Origin: Polycladomyces subterraneus
GTDB lineage: Bacteria; Bacillota; Bacilli; Thermoactinomycetales; JIR-001
Direction: 5' to 3'
DNA: 64,000 nucleotides
NCBI RefSeq assembly: GCF_030433435.1
Contig: NZ_JANRHH010000031.1
Location: forward strand, 62,001 to 126,000
The translations under genes and the position numbers were made by a program. The notes under the pieces were generated by a model. That model was not told where the DNA came from and ran no database searches. It was given only the letters and a program-made list of their open reading frames with translations. This document shows positions 45,074 through 53,437 of this stretch, piece by piece (the stretch's first letter is position 1; every line of letters begins with the position of its first letter).

Positions 45074-45767
45074 ATGGGTTCATGATATTGCGGAGCAATA
45101 CGATTTGGATCTGAAAGCGGACAAAGAAACGCAAAAACAGAAAAAGATTTTGGAAGCGGCCATTCATGTGTTCGCGGAAAAAGGCTTCAGCGGTGCCTCG
45201 ACAAGCGAAATCGCTGAGCGGGCCGGTGTGGCTGAAGCCACCATTTTCAAGCATTACCGTACCAAGAAAGGATTGCTTTTGCGATTGGTCATTCCGGCGA
45301 TTGCCCGGGTGGCCTATCCTTATATCGCCACTCCCGTGCTCAACATCCTCAATCAGGACAAGCCGTTGGAAGAACTTTTGCGCGAGGTGGTCATCGACCG
45401 GAAGGAACTCCTGGAGAAAAACTGGAAAACATTACGCATCATTTTGGTGGAGAGTTTATTCCATCCGGAGATTCGCGAAGCACTGAAAATCCATGTCGCC
45501 AGAAACGTGTTCCGTATGGCGTCAGAAAAGATCGAGGAGCTGAAAAGCAAGGGCAAGCTGCGCGCCGACCTCCCCAACCATGTTATTTTGCGGGGGATCA
45601 TGTCACAGATTGGGGCATACCTGCTTGCCCGTAACGTGATTCCCGAATTGTTGGCCCAAGGGGGAGAAGATGAGGAAATCGGCTGGATCGTGGATATGTT
45701 GATCAACGGCATCGCTCCCAAGCCAGACTCCAAAACCGATTCTGAAGCAGACGAGGAAAGCCATTGA
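45051..45767 (+). CDS. TetR-family transcriptional regulator
   Basis: The 238-residue protein has an N-terminal helix-turn-helix (KKILEAAIHVFAEKGFSGAS, then TSEIAERAGVAEATIFKHYRTK, about 30-75) and a helical ligand domain. It overlaps the ATPase gene by 23 nt. It most likely represses the exporter operon through the palindromes at 42025 and 42080, and is released by the exported compound. The first 25 residues before the helix-turn-helix are an unusual acidic extension. Confidence 0.9.
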   Translation: MSKKSWDEWVHDIAEQYDLDLKADKETQKQKKILEAAIHVFAEKGFSGASTSEIAERAGVAEATIFKHYRTKKGLLLRLVIPAIARVAYPYIATPVLNILNQDKPLEELLREVVIDRKELLEKNWKTLRIILVESLFHPEIREALKIHVARNVFRMASEKIEELKSKGKLRADLPNHVILRGIMSQIGAYLLARNVIPELLAQGGEDEEIGWIVDMLINGIAPKPDSKTDSEADEESH

Positions 45768-45790
45768 CAGCAACTGTCAATGGCTTTCTG
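45757..45790 (+). terminator. Exporter operon terminator
   Basis: A 13-bp perfect stem (AAAGCCATTGACA / TGTCAATGGCTTT) with a 5-nt loop, overlapping the last codons of the TetR gene. Confidence 0.85.
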
Positions 45791-45833
45791 TAGAACAGAT
45801 AACAAAACATTTCTTATGTGCGTATAGACGACA

Positions 45834-46550
45834 TTAACTCATATATTTTCGGATCCACGGTTTGATTTCATCGACTGGAATCGCAAAACCGATGCTCTGC
45901 GACGGATAAATGATCAAGGTGTTGATGCCGATGACTTCACCCAGGATGTTGATGAGCGGACCGCCGCTGTTTCCCGGATTGATGGCCGCATCCGTTTGAA
46001 TGACGTTCCCGTAATAGCGATTGGCTACCTGCAGTGGCCGGTTTTTTCCGCTGATGACGCCCACGGTGACGGTATGTTCCAGCCCCAGCGGGTTACCGAC
46101 CGCAATCACCCATTCCCCTACTTCCACTGTTTCTGCACTCCCCAAGCGGAGCGGTTTCAACGGATAGGGTGGTTGTACCTTGATCACCGCCAGATCGCGT
46201 TCTTTATCGGACCATACTCTCCGAGCTGGTAGAGAGCGCGTATATCCGTCCAACTTGACCGCGATTTTGTCTGCGTCTCGGATGACGTGTTCATTGGTGA
46301 CCAAATAGCCGTCGGGGTGAATGACAAACCCTGTTCCGAAATGACGGGGAGGTGGATCGCTTGAGGCGGAGGACCAGCCCGGAATCAGCATGCTCAGGAT
46401 ATGCTCTTCCAGATTGCGCGGTTTCTCTTCGGTGATGATCGATACGATGCCTTTGCGCACCCGTTTGACCACCTTTACAAAATGATTGGCCGGGTGCGCA
46501 GCCGAAGAGACGATTGGTTCCGTACGATGCAGTCTGATTTTGCGTTGCAT
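45834..46550 (-). CDS. Trypsin-like serine protease without PDZ domain
   Basis: The 238-residue protein is a single S1C/HtrA-type domain. The triad is H88 (TNEHVI), D119 (ERDLAVI) and S195 (PGNSGGPL). The usual HtrA N-terminal membrane anchor and C-terminal PDZ domain are both absent. The N-terminus (to about 60) is basic then amphipathic, without a signal. ATG 46550 follows AGGAG; a GTG 24 nt upstream is possible. It could be a cytosolic or peripheral protease. It is divergent from speE. Confidence 0.85.
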   Translation of the reverse strand: MQRKIRLHRTEPIVSSAAHPANHFVKVVKRVRKGIVSIITEEKPRNLEEHILSMLIPGWSSASSDPPPRHFGTGFVIHPDGYLVTNEHVIRDADKIAVKLDGYTRSLPARRVWSDKERDLAVIKVQPPYPLKPLRLGSAETVEVGEWVIAVGNPLGLEHTVTVGVISGKNRPLQVANRYYGNVIQTDAAINPGNSGGPLINILGEVIGINTLIIYPSQSIGFAIPVDEIKPWIRKYMS

Positions 46551-46662
46551 GCATTCCAGCTCCTGTTCGTCCACTTTCCGGTGGATTGTGGTATATAATA
46601 TGAAAGGACAGGGCTGACGTGCAGGGGCAAATCCCCATTTTTGTTGAGATGAGGAGGAAGCG

Positions 46663-47541
46663 ATGAAACAGACAGGATTGAAAGGTTATGTGGATTGGAA
46701 CGGAGAAATGTGGCTGGCCGACTCCGAAGAAAAAGACGGTTTCAGCTCGATTTGGAAGGTGAAACAAGTCCTGCACAAGGAGCAATCCGAATTCCAGGAA
46801 GTGTCGGTGATCGAAACTGTGGGATTCGGACGTGCGTTGGTGTTGGACGGCATCATTCAGACAACGGAGCGGGACGCCTATATCTATAATGAAATGATCA
46901 CACACGTGCCGTTGGCGACCCATCCCGAGCCCAAGACGGTGTGCATCATCGGTGGCGGGGACTGCGGGGCAGCCAGGGAAGTGGTCAAATATCCGACGGT
47001 GGAACGGGTGGATATGGTGGAAATCGATCCCAAAGTGGTGGAAGTCAGCAGGAAATACTTGCCCACCGTCGCTGGGGAAGGAGAACCGGACCCGCGCATC
47101 CGTTTTGTCTATGACGATGGAGCCGCCTTCATTCGTGCACACAAGGATGAATATGATGTCATCATCGTCGATTCATCCGATCCGGTTGGGCCGGCGGCGG
47201 TATTGTTCGAAGAGCCGTTTTACCGCGACGTTTACGCCGCATTGAAACCGGACGGATTGATGGTATGTCAGAGCGAATCACCGGTCTTCTATCCCCATAT
47301 TTTGAAACGCGTCCGAGATACAATGCAATCGATGTATCCGGTGGTCCGCACGTATTTGGCAACAGTACCGACGTATCCGGGCGGAATCTGGAGCTTCACG
47401 TTGGCGTCGAAACAGGCCGATCCGTTGCAAACCCAACCCGACCGGCTGCGTGATGAGGACACGAAGTATGTTAACAGGGATATTTTCCATAGTTGTTTCG
47501 TCTTGCCTAACGACGTCCGGAAAATTGTGCAAACGGGTTGA
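46663..47541 (+). CDS. speE: Spermidine synthase
   Basis: The 292-residue enzyme transfers aminopropyl from decarboxylated SAM to putrescine. It shows FGRALVLDGIIQTTERDAYIYNEM, CIIGGGDCGAAREV, MVEIDPKVVEVSRKYLP and the catalytic DSSDPVGPA. Length is typical. GAGGAGGAAG precedes the ATG. No speD/speB gene is next to it. Confidence 0.94.
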   Translation: MKQTGLKGYVDWNGEMWLADSEEKDGFSSIWKVKQVLHKEQSEFQEVSVIETVGFGRALVLDGIIQTTERDAYIYNEMITHVPLATHPEPKTVCIIGGGDCGAAREVVKYPTVERVDMVEIDPKVVEVSRKYLPTVAGEGEPDPRIRFVYDDGAAFIRAHKDEYDVIIVDSSDPVGPAAVLFEEPFYRDVYAALKPDGLMVCQSESPVFYPHILKRVRDTMQSMYPVVRTYLATVPTYPGGIWSFTLASKQADPLQTQPDRLRDEDTKYVNRDIFHSCFVLPNDVRKIVQTG

Positions 47542-47550
47542 TCATATCCA

Positions 47551-47598
47551 TCCTCCCCTGTCTATATACATGAAGCAGATGGTACAGGCAGGGGAGGA
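47551..47598 (+). promoter_or_regulatory. Hairpin masking the ribosome site of the next gene
   Basis: TCCTCCCCTG (47551-47560) and CAGGGGAGGA (47589-47598) are a 10-bp perfect inverted repeat with a 28-nt loop. The right arm is the Shine-Dalgarno site of the gene at 47605. It may act as a translational switch; the absence of a T run argues against a terminator. Confidence 0.5.
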
Positions 47599-47604
47599 AG
47601 CCTT

Positions 47605-48066
47605 ATGAACAATTGGTGGAGACGATGGTTTCGCTCTGTGCTGACTTATCTGATCATCGCTGTGGTGACGGTCTTGTTGATGATCTATTACGAACAGGCC
47701 CAAACCAAAAACTACATTGAAGATTACCAACGATTGGGCGGCAGCAAAGTGATCAATGATATTTCGGACACCTACAAGCTGATCATGGAGCGCTACTCCA
47801 ACTACAAATTGAGCCGAGAGATGAAGATCAAAATCGTTGACAGGCTGAATCGGTTGAGTGCCCAACTGCAGGAAGTGGACGAGCGGATCAACACACGGGA
47901 AGTTGATCGTCGGGTGGATTTTTCATTTGTTTACCATGATATCAAATTGGTGAATCTTTCCTTGTCTGATGCGTCCAAAGACGATATCGTGCCGGTCATC
48001 GTCTTGCATGCGATGGAAGGGCTGGGAGAATTGAAAAGGGAGATCACTTATATACGCTACCATTGA
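47605..48066 (+). CDS. Small membrane-anchored protein of unknown function
   Basis: The 153-residue protein has one N-terminal transmembrane helix (SVLTYLIIAVVTVLLMIYY, about 11-29) and a helical external or cytosolic domain (YKLIMERYSNYKLSREMKIK...). The positive N-terminus (WWRRWFR) suggests an outside C-terminal domain. I do not recognise a family with certainty. Its ribosome site lies in a 10-bp hairpin, and it follows speE by 63 nt. Confidence 0.7.
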   Translation: MNNWWRRWFRSVLTYLIIAVVTVLLMIYYEQAQTKNYIEDYQRLGGSKVINDISDTYKLIMERYSNYKLSREMKIKIVDRLNRLSAQLQEVDERINTREVDRRVDFSFVYHDIKLVNLSLSDASKDDIVPVIVLHAMEGLGELKREITYIRYH

Positions 48067-48099
48067 TGGGGGACGGAGAAAACTGTCAACCTTGCAAAT

Positions 48100-48134
48100 A
48101 TAGTCAGTTGACATTAGTCAACGGCTTTTTTTAT
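48100..48134 (+). terminator. Terminator after the membrane protein
   Basis: GTTGAC-ATTA-GTCAAC stem followed by GGCTTTTTTTATG. Confidence 0.7.
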
Positions 48135-48179
48135 GCTTAAAATCGTGGCAAATGATCTTGGGATGACGAGGTGTTCAAC

Positions 48180-48734
48180 GTGTCCAAACGTGTGTTGACC
48201 GTTCGTAATATGGTGTTGGCGGCGATGTTTGCTGCCCTGCTGGCCATCGGCGGGCAAATCCGCATTCCCTTGGAACCCGTTCCGATCACCTTGCAGACGT
48301 TGGTGGTGATGTTGACTGGTTCCATCCTGGGAGCACGAATCGGCGCGATCAGCATGATCGTGTTCATCCTGCTGGTGGCGTTCGGTGCTCCGATTTTGTC
48401 CGGCGGTGCTGGCGGATTGGGGGCACTGCTTGGTCCGACCGGCGGATATGTGCTCAGCTGGCCCTTGGCCGTATGGGTGATCGGTTGGTTGACGGAACGT
48501 GCGCCGAAGTTGCGGGTATGGAATCTCACCTTGATTCACCTGCTGGGCGGCGTATTGCTGGTATATGCGGCAGGAGTGACATGGTTGGCGTATGTGGCCG
48601 GTTTGGGATGGAAAGTGGCTGTATTACAAGGGGCGCTGCCGTTTATCGCGGGGGATGTCGCCAAGGCGGTAGTGGCTTCCATTGTCACGCTCGGCGTGAT
48701 CCGTGCATATCCAGCGATTCGGCCCCGGAAATAA
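48180..48734 (+). CDS. bioY: Biotin ECF-transporter S component
   Basis: The 184-residue protein has six hydrophobic helices with the BioY features IPLEPVPITLQTLVVMLTGS, GGAGGLGALLGPTGGY and GDVAKAVVASIV. It captures biotin and works with the shared EcfAA'T module, which is not in this window. GTG 48180 is chosen because GAGGTG sits 6 nt upstream; GTG 48171 is the alternative. No clear BirA operator was found; the nearby GTTGAC/GTCAAC repeat is followed by a T run. Confidence 0.93.
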   Translation: MSKRVLTVRNMVLAAMFAALLAIGGQIRIPLEPVPITLQTLVVMLTGSILGARIGAISMIVFILLVAFGAPILSGGAGGLGALLGPTGGYVLSWPLAVWVIGWLTERAPKLRVWNLTLIHLLGGVLLVYAAGVTWLAYVAGLGWKVAVLQGALPFIAGDVAKAVVASIVTLGVIRAYPAIRPRK

Positions 48735-48737
48735 ATA

Positions 48738-48757
48738 CGTCCGCAGGAAAGCGGACG
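48738..48757. terminator. bioY bidirectional hairpin
   Basis: ACGTCCGC-AGGA-AAGCGGACGT type stem between two convergent genes; flanking T runs are short. Confidence 0.5.
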
Positions 48758-48758
48758 T

Positions 48759-49160
48759 TCAGCTCTGAACCGGTAGTGTTGTAAAGCCGGCATAACGTTC
48801 GACAAATCGTATAAAGCGTTCATCCAGAGGTACAATGAGGTCGGTGGCACCTCGGTCATATTTGCCGTTTCGGTTGATTACCCGCAATTGCTTCACTGTG
48901 ATTTTGTAGTATTGCGTGGAAAAATCGGCGTTGACGATCGTGTCGCCGGCCTTTTCTTTTGTTTGGCGGTAAGCGGTCAAGCGAAACGGCACCATCCCGA
49001 GGATGTTTTCCAATAGTACGTGGTACGAGGTATGCGGTTTTTGAAAGATCAGTTCCTTGGTCGTAATCGTGCATCCAAAATCATAGCGTTTTTGAGAAAG
49101 GAGGAGTTCACCCTCCAATTTTTTTATATTTATAAAATTTGAGTGTCGCAATGGATTCAC
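48759..49160 (-). CDS. Uncharacterised protein, start uncertain
   Basis: The frame encodes a beta-rich soluble protein: QKRYDFGCTITTKELIFQKP, YHVLLENILGMVPFRLTAYR, QYYKITVKQLRVI and DLIVPLDERFIRFVERYAG. It looks like a small PH-like or RNA-binding domain, but I cannot name it. GTG 49160 is a guess: no convincing ribosome site precedes any start. A GGAGG-GTGAACT-CCTCC inverted repeat lies inside the first codons (about 49101-49117). Confidence 0.5.
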   Translation of the reverse strand: MNPLRHSNFINIKKLEGELLLSQKRYDFGCTITTKELIFQKPHTSYHVLLENILGMVPFRLTAYRQTKEKAGDTIVNADFSTQYYKITVKQLRVINRNGKYDRGATDLIVPLDERFIRFVERYAGFTTLPVQS

Positions 49161-49236
49161 ACCCTTTGAGTTCGTGTTTCCATCTTTTTTATTGTACCAT
49201 ATATCGGTGGAGTATGCCGTGAAAGGAGGAGTTTGG

Positions 49237-49443
49237 ATGGAGGCATCCATCCGGACAATGTCCGATGTGCGTGCATTGCTCAAACGGTTCGGAGCCATTA
49301 TCTATACAGGGGACGAGTTGGGAGATCTGGATTTGATGGAGGACGAGCTGGCCGAGTTGCACCACTGGGGGATGATCGAAACGTCGGAATACATGGCAGC
49401 CTGTATGGTCATTCGCCAGAGGAGAATGGAATTGGATAAATGA
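49237..49443 (+). CDS. yqgQ: YqgQ-family (DUF910) protein
   Basis: The 68-residue protein has the YqgQ pattern: DVRALLKRFGAIIYTGDELGDL, DLMEDELAELHHWGMI and a C-terminal IRQRRMEL helix. It is a small three-helix cytosolic protein of unknown role. ATG 49237 follows AAAGGAGGAG. In Bacillus it often neighbours glucokinase and rhomboid genes; here they are absent. Confidence 0.85.
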   Translation: MEASIRTMSDVRALLKRFGAIIYTGDELGDLDLMEDELAELHHWGMIETSEYMAACMVIRQRRMELDK

Positions 49444-49608
49444 AAGAAGGATAAATATACAAATTATGTAACCGAGAAATGTATTTCTTTTTTTAAGTCA
49501 ATTATGGTATATTGTTTCTAGATATTTGATCAAATTGTGACATCATATTTATGCAGCATACACCGCAATATTGCGTTTTTATTTTGTCAAATCAAGGGGG
49601 TCAGAAAC

Positions 49609-51021
49609 ATGAATCCGTGGTTGCGCAAAAAATCCATCGAACAGCTGCAAGCGGATGGATTGAAGGAAACCGGTCTCAAGCGCGTGCTGGGTCTGGGAAC
49701 GCTGACCGCCATCGGGCTTGGCGGCATTATCGGTGTAGGCATCTTCGTGTTGACGGGGGTGGCGGCAGCCACGCATGCCGGACCGGCCGTGTTGCTTTCC
49801 TTTATTATCGCTGGTTTGGCTAGTGCAGCGGCGGCATTGTGCTATGCGGAGTTTTCCGGATTGATACCCGTTTCCGGAAGCGCTTACACATACAGTTACG
49901 CTGTGTTGGGTGAATTCGCCGCTTGGATGATTGGTTGGGACCTGTTGTTGGAGTACTCACTGGTGGTGGCCGTCGTCGCCATCGGTTGGTCCGGCTATCT
50001 GCAGTCCATTTTGGGGCAGATCGGAATTCATCTGCCGGTATGGGCCCAGGGTGCGCCCGGCACGGGTGATGGACATGTCGTGGATCTTTTGGCGGTATTG
50101 GGGAGTTTGGCGATTGCCGGCCTGCTCACCATCGGGCTGGAGTGGGGTTCCCGGTTCAACTCGCTCATGGTGGCCATCAAAATCGGCATCATCCTGGTGA
50201 TCATTGGCGTCGGCAGCTTCTATGTCAATCCGGATAACTGGACCCCGTTCATGCCGTTCGGTTTCAATGGCGTGATGCAGGGGGCGGCGCTCGTCTTTTT
50301 CGCGGTATTCGGTTACGATACGTTGACAACAGCCGCGGAAGAAGCGAAAAACCCGCAGCGGGATCTGCCGAGGGCAGTGATTTTGTCGTTGGCGATCGCC
50401 ATGATCCTGTATGTGGGGATGTCGCTCGTTTTGACGGGGATTGCACATTACACGACTTTAAACAATTCGGCGCCAGTGTCAAAAGCTTTCACGGATCTCG
50501 GATTAAAATGGATTCCGGCCATCATTTCCGCCGCGGCCGTGGCGGGGATCACCAGTGTGTTGTTCTCCTTCATGCTGGCGGCAGCCCGTGTTTGGTTTTC
50601 CATGAGCCGTGACGGTCTACTGCCGAAATGGTTCTCCGGTATCCATCCGAAGTTTCGCACACCGCACCGCCCGACGCTGATCATCGGCGTGGTGACGGCA
50701 TTGGTGGCAGGATTTACACCGATTTCCGAAGTGGCAGAGCTGGTAAACATCGGTACCTTGTCGGCATTCATCCTGATCTGTGCTTCGATTATGATTTTGC
50801 GGGTAAAACGCCCCGACTTGAAGCGTTCATTCCGCACGCCGTTGGTGCCTTTTGTGCCCTTGATCGGAATTGTGTTCTCCGCTTGGTTGATTATCAGCTT
50901 GCCGCCCATTACCTGGATTCGGTTTTTGGTGTGGCTCGTGGTCGGTATCGTATTGTACGTATCCTACGGGATGAGAAAAAGCAATCTGGCACAGCAACAA
51001 TCGACGCAAGAGACAAAATAA
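49609..51021 (+). CDS. Amino-acid permease, CAT family (APC superfamily)
   Basis: The 470-residue protein has about 12 helices. GLGTLTAIGLGGIIGVGIFVLTG is the substrate-binding helix 1; GWDLLLEYSLVVAVVAIGWS, FFAVFGYDTLTTAAEEAKNPQRDLP and ARVWFSMSRDGLLPKWF are CAT hallmarks. The family takes up cationic or branched-chain amino acids. ATG 49609 follows AAGGGGGTC. It differs from the AAT-type permease at 2180 and is not a recent duplicate. Confidence 0.9.
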   Translation: MNPWLRKKSIEQLQADGLKETGLKRVLGLGTLTAIGLGGIIGVGIFVLTGVAAATHAGPAVLLSFIIAGLASAAAALCYAEFSGLIPVSGSAYTYSYAVLGEFAAWMIGWDLLLEYSLVVAVVAIGWSGYLQSILGQIGIHLPVWAQGAPGTGDGHVVDLLAVLGSLAIAGLLTIGLEWGSRFNSLMVAIKIGIILVIIGVGSFYVNPDNWTPFMPFGFNGVMQGAALVFFAVFGYDTLTTAAEEAKNPQRDLPRAVILSLAIAMILYVGMSLVLTGIAHYTTLNNSAPVSKAFTDLGLKWIPAIISAAAVAGITSVLFSFMLAAARVWFSMSRDGLLPKWFSGIHPKFRTPHRPTLIIGVVTALVAGFTPISEVAELVNIGTLSAFILICASIMILRVKRPDLKRSFRTPLVPFVPLIGIVFSAWLIISLPPITWIRFLVWLVVGIVLYVSYGMRKSNLAQQQSTQETK

Positions 51022-51035
51022 CTTGCAGCATGACG

Positions 51036-51064
51036 AAGGGGCGCCGGAAAGCGCCCCTTGTTTC
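51036..51064 (+). terminator. Permease terminator
   Basis: AAGGGGCGC-CGGAAA-GCGCCCCTT type stem followed by GTTT; convergent with leuD. Confidence 0.75.
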
Positions 51065-51686
51065 ATATCAACGGGAGACCCGAGCTGACCCGATAATATG
51101 CTGGCACGGTCTCCTCGTAACATGCGATTTGCTCTTCATATTGCAGCGTCATATCGATATCGTCCAAGCCGTTGATCAGACAGTGACGGCGATACTCGTC
51201 CACTTGGAACGAGGTGGAAAAGCCATCTTCATCCGTTACGACACATTTCTCCAGATCGACCGTGAGGGTGTATCCCTCTTTGGCTTCGGTACGTTGGAAG
51301 AGTTCCTCCACAGTTTTTTCAGGCAATTTCACTGGCAGCATCCCGTTTTTGAAACAGTTGTTGTAAAAGATATCGGCGAAAGACGGGGCGATGACCACGC
51401 GGAATCCGAAGTCCAAAAGTGCCCACGGCGCATGTTCACGTGAAGAGCCGCAACCGAAGTTGTTTCGCGCGAGCAGAATGGACGCCCCTTGATAACGCGG
51501 CTGGTTCAGCACGAAGTCCGGCCGCGGTTGACCGTCATCGTCAAAACGCCAGTCATAAAACAGGAATTGACCGAATCCGGTCCGTTCGATCCGCTTGAGA
51601 AACTGTTTAGGGATGATCTGATCAGTATCTACGTTGGCCTGATCCAGCGGTGCCACGATTCCCGTATGCCGGATGAGCGGTTTCAT
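51063..51686 (-). CDS. leuD: 3-isopropylmalate dehydratase, small subunit
   Basis: The 207-residue protein has the aconitase swivel-domain markers [34 protein letters not shown] and [20 protein letters not shown]. With LeuC it isomerises 2- to 3-isopropylmalate in leucine synthesis. Its start overlaps the leuC stop (ATGA). Confidence 0.95.
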   Translation of the reverse strand: MKPLIRHTGIVAPLDQANVDTDQIIPKQFLKRIERTGFGQFLFYDWRFDDDGQPRPDFVLNQPRYQGASILLARNNFGCGSSREHAPWALLDFGFRVVIAPSFADIFYNNCFKNGMLPVKLPEKTVEELFQRTEAKEGYTLTVDLEKCVVTDEDGFSTSFQVDEYRRHCLINGLDDIDMTLQYEEQIACYEETVPAYYRVSSGLPLI

Positions 51687-53119
51687 TGTGTTACCTCCTT
51701 TTGCCGGATATCTTCCGTTTCCCATTCCCGGATATCTACGAAGTGACCGGCGATCGCTGCTGCGGCGGCCATCATCGGGCTGACCAAGTGAGTGCGTCCG
51801 CCCCGACCCTGCCGTCCTTCGAAGTTGCGGTTGGAGGTGGAGGCACAGCGTTCGCCCGGTTGTAGAACGTCGGGGTTCATCGCCAGGCACATGCTGCATC
51901 CCGCTTCGCGCCATTCAAAACCGGCCTCGGTGAAAATCTTATCCAACCCTTCCGCCTCAGCTTGCCGCTTCACTTGTTGCGATCCTGGCACCACCATCGC
52001 GTGAACGTGCGGTGCCACTTTTTTCCCTTTGACCACGCTGGCGGCGGCGCGCAGATCCTCGATCCGGGAGTTGGTACACGATCCGATGAACACCCGGTCG
52101 ATCCGAATGTCGGTGATGGGCGTTCCCGGTTTGAGTCCCATGTATTCCAATGCGCGACGTGCCGATTTGCGCTCCGTTTCCGTAGGGAAGGAGTCCGGAT
52201 CCGGTACCGTGCCGGTAACGTCGACACCCATGCCGGGACTTGTGCCCCAAGTGACTTGCGGTGCAATAGTGCTGGCGTCGATTTCGACCCTGCGATCGTA
52301 AACGGCACCTTCATCGGTCCGCAATTCTTTCCACTCCGCCACAGCCCGTTCCCAATCTTCCCCTTTGGGGGCCAGGGGCTTGTCTTTCAGATAGGCGAAC
52401 GTCGTTTCATCGGGGGCAATCATGCCGGCTCGCGCACCCGCTTCGATGGACATATTACAGACGGTCATCCGTTCTTCCATGGTTAATGCACGGATGGCTT
52501 CACCGGTGTATTCGATGACCGTTCCCGTCGCACCGTCGGTACCGATGAGGGAGATAATGGCCAGGATCAGGTCTTTGGCGGTTACGCCGGGTTTCAGTTT
52601 TCCCTTGACGTGGATCTCCATCGTCAACGGTTTCGCTTGAGGCAAGCACTGTGTAGCCAAAACATGCTCCACTTCACTGGTCCCAATCCCGAACGCCAGG
52701 GCACCGAAAGCGCCGTGGGTGGATGTATGGCTGTCCCCGCAGACGATGGTTTTGCCGGGGAGTGTCAGCCCCAGTTCAGGCCCGATCACGTGGACGATGC
52801 CTTGTTGCGGGCTGTGCAAATCATAAAGGGAGATGCCGAACTCCTGACAGTTTTTGGCCAGTGTCTCCATTTGTTTGGCTGAAATGGGATCGGTGACGGG
52901 AAGCGAGCGGTCCGTTGTGGGCACATTGTGATCCATCGTGGCTACGGTCAAATCGGGCCTTCTCACTTTCCGACCGGACAAGCGCAATCCCTCAAATGCC
53001 TGTGGTGACGTGACCTCGTGGATCAGATGAAGATCGATGTACAACAGTGCGGGTTTGCCCGGTTCCTGGTGAATCACGTGTCGATCCCATACTTTTTCAA
53101 ACAGTGTTCGTGGCTTCAT
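51683..53119 (-). CDS. leuC: 3-isopropylmalate dehydratase, large subunit
   Basis: The 478-residue protein carries the 4Fe-4S cysteines ([14 protein letters not shown] and [10 protein letters not shown]) and the LeuC stretches [21 protein letters not shown] and [15 protein letters not shown]-like C-terminus. ATG 53119 follows GAGGTG. Only leuC-leuD are present here; leuA, leuB and ilv genes are elsewhere. Confidence 0.96.
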   Translation of the reverse strand: MKPRTLFEKVWDRHVIHQEPGKPALLYIDLHLIHEVTSPQAFEGLRLSGRKVRRPDLTVATMDHNVPTTDRSLPVTDPISAKQMETLAKNCQEFGISLYDLHSPQQGIVHVIGPELGLTLPGKTIVCGDSHTSTHGAFGALAFGIGTSEVEHVLATQCLPQAKPLTMEIHVKGKLKPGVTAKDLILAIISLIGTDGATGTVIEYTGEAIRALTMEERMTVCNMSIEAGARAGMIAPDETTFAYLKDKPLAPKGEDWERAVAEWKELRTDEGAVYDRRVEIDASTIAPQVTWGTSPGMGVDVTGTVPDPDSFPTETERKSARRALEYMGLKPGTPITDIRIDRVFIGSCTNSRIEDLRAAASVVKGKKVAPHVHAMVVPGSQQVKRQAEAEGLDKIFTEAGFEWREAGCSMCLAMNPDVLQPGERCASTSNRNFEGRQGRGGRTHLVSPMMAAAAAIAGHFVDIREWETEDIRQKEVTQ

Positions 53120-53259
53120 AACCCAACACCTCATTTCATGAAAAGTGTGGATAAAGTCAACGGGACACGTTCTTCCCCTGCCCGCTGGCGTGACGGGACA
53201 ATGATTCCGCAGGAAAACGGTCCCTATCGTCTGATTGTTTGACTGCTGATATTGTTCCT

Positions 53260-53334
53260 ATTTTAACAAAGTTTCTCACAATGGCAAGCACATATTCACG
53301 GTTGTTCACGATTTGTTGAAAAAAAACGCTTTCC
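53260..53334 (-). promoter_or_regulatory. leuCD promoter with upstream cre-like site
   Basis: On the minus strand, TTGCCA (53282-53287) and TAAAAT (53260-53265) are 16 nt apart. About 35 nt further upstream, AAAAAACGCTTTCC (53321-53334) resembles a cre site. CcpA activates the ilv-leu operon in B. subtilis from an upstream cre, so the position is suggestive. Confidence 0.4.
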
Positions 53335-53337
53335 AAA

Positions 53338-53398
53338 TGCAAAAAAAGGAAACCGTCTCCCGACTAACGATTACGTGAAAGCAGGAAACGGTTTTCCT
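53338..53398 (-). terminator. Terminator of the lipoprotein gene
   Basis: AAGGAAAACCGT pairs with ACGG-TTTCCTT across about 30 nt that can form an inner hairpin; TTTTTTTGC follows on the minus strand. Confidence 0.65.
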
Positions 53399-53437
53399 TG
53401 ATCAAAACGCCCCTGAAAAGGCTGATTCCCATCAAGG

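Noticed and set aside
46551-46574. Longer protease start at GTG 46574
   Set aside because: Possible, but its ribosome site is weak, while ATG 46550 has AGGAG at good spacing.
48100-48134. BirA operator upstream of bioY
   Set aside because: The GTTGAC/GTCAAC repeat is short, has the wrong spacing for a biotin operator and is directly followed by a T run, so a terminator is the simpler reading.
48759-49298. Long N-terminal extension of the unknown minus-strand gene
   Set aside because: The first about 46 codons of the longest frame overlap the divergent yqgQ start region and have no ribosome site.
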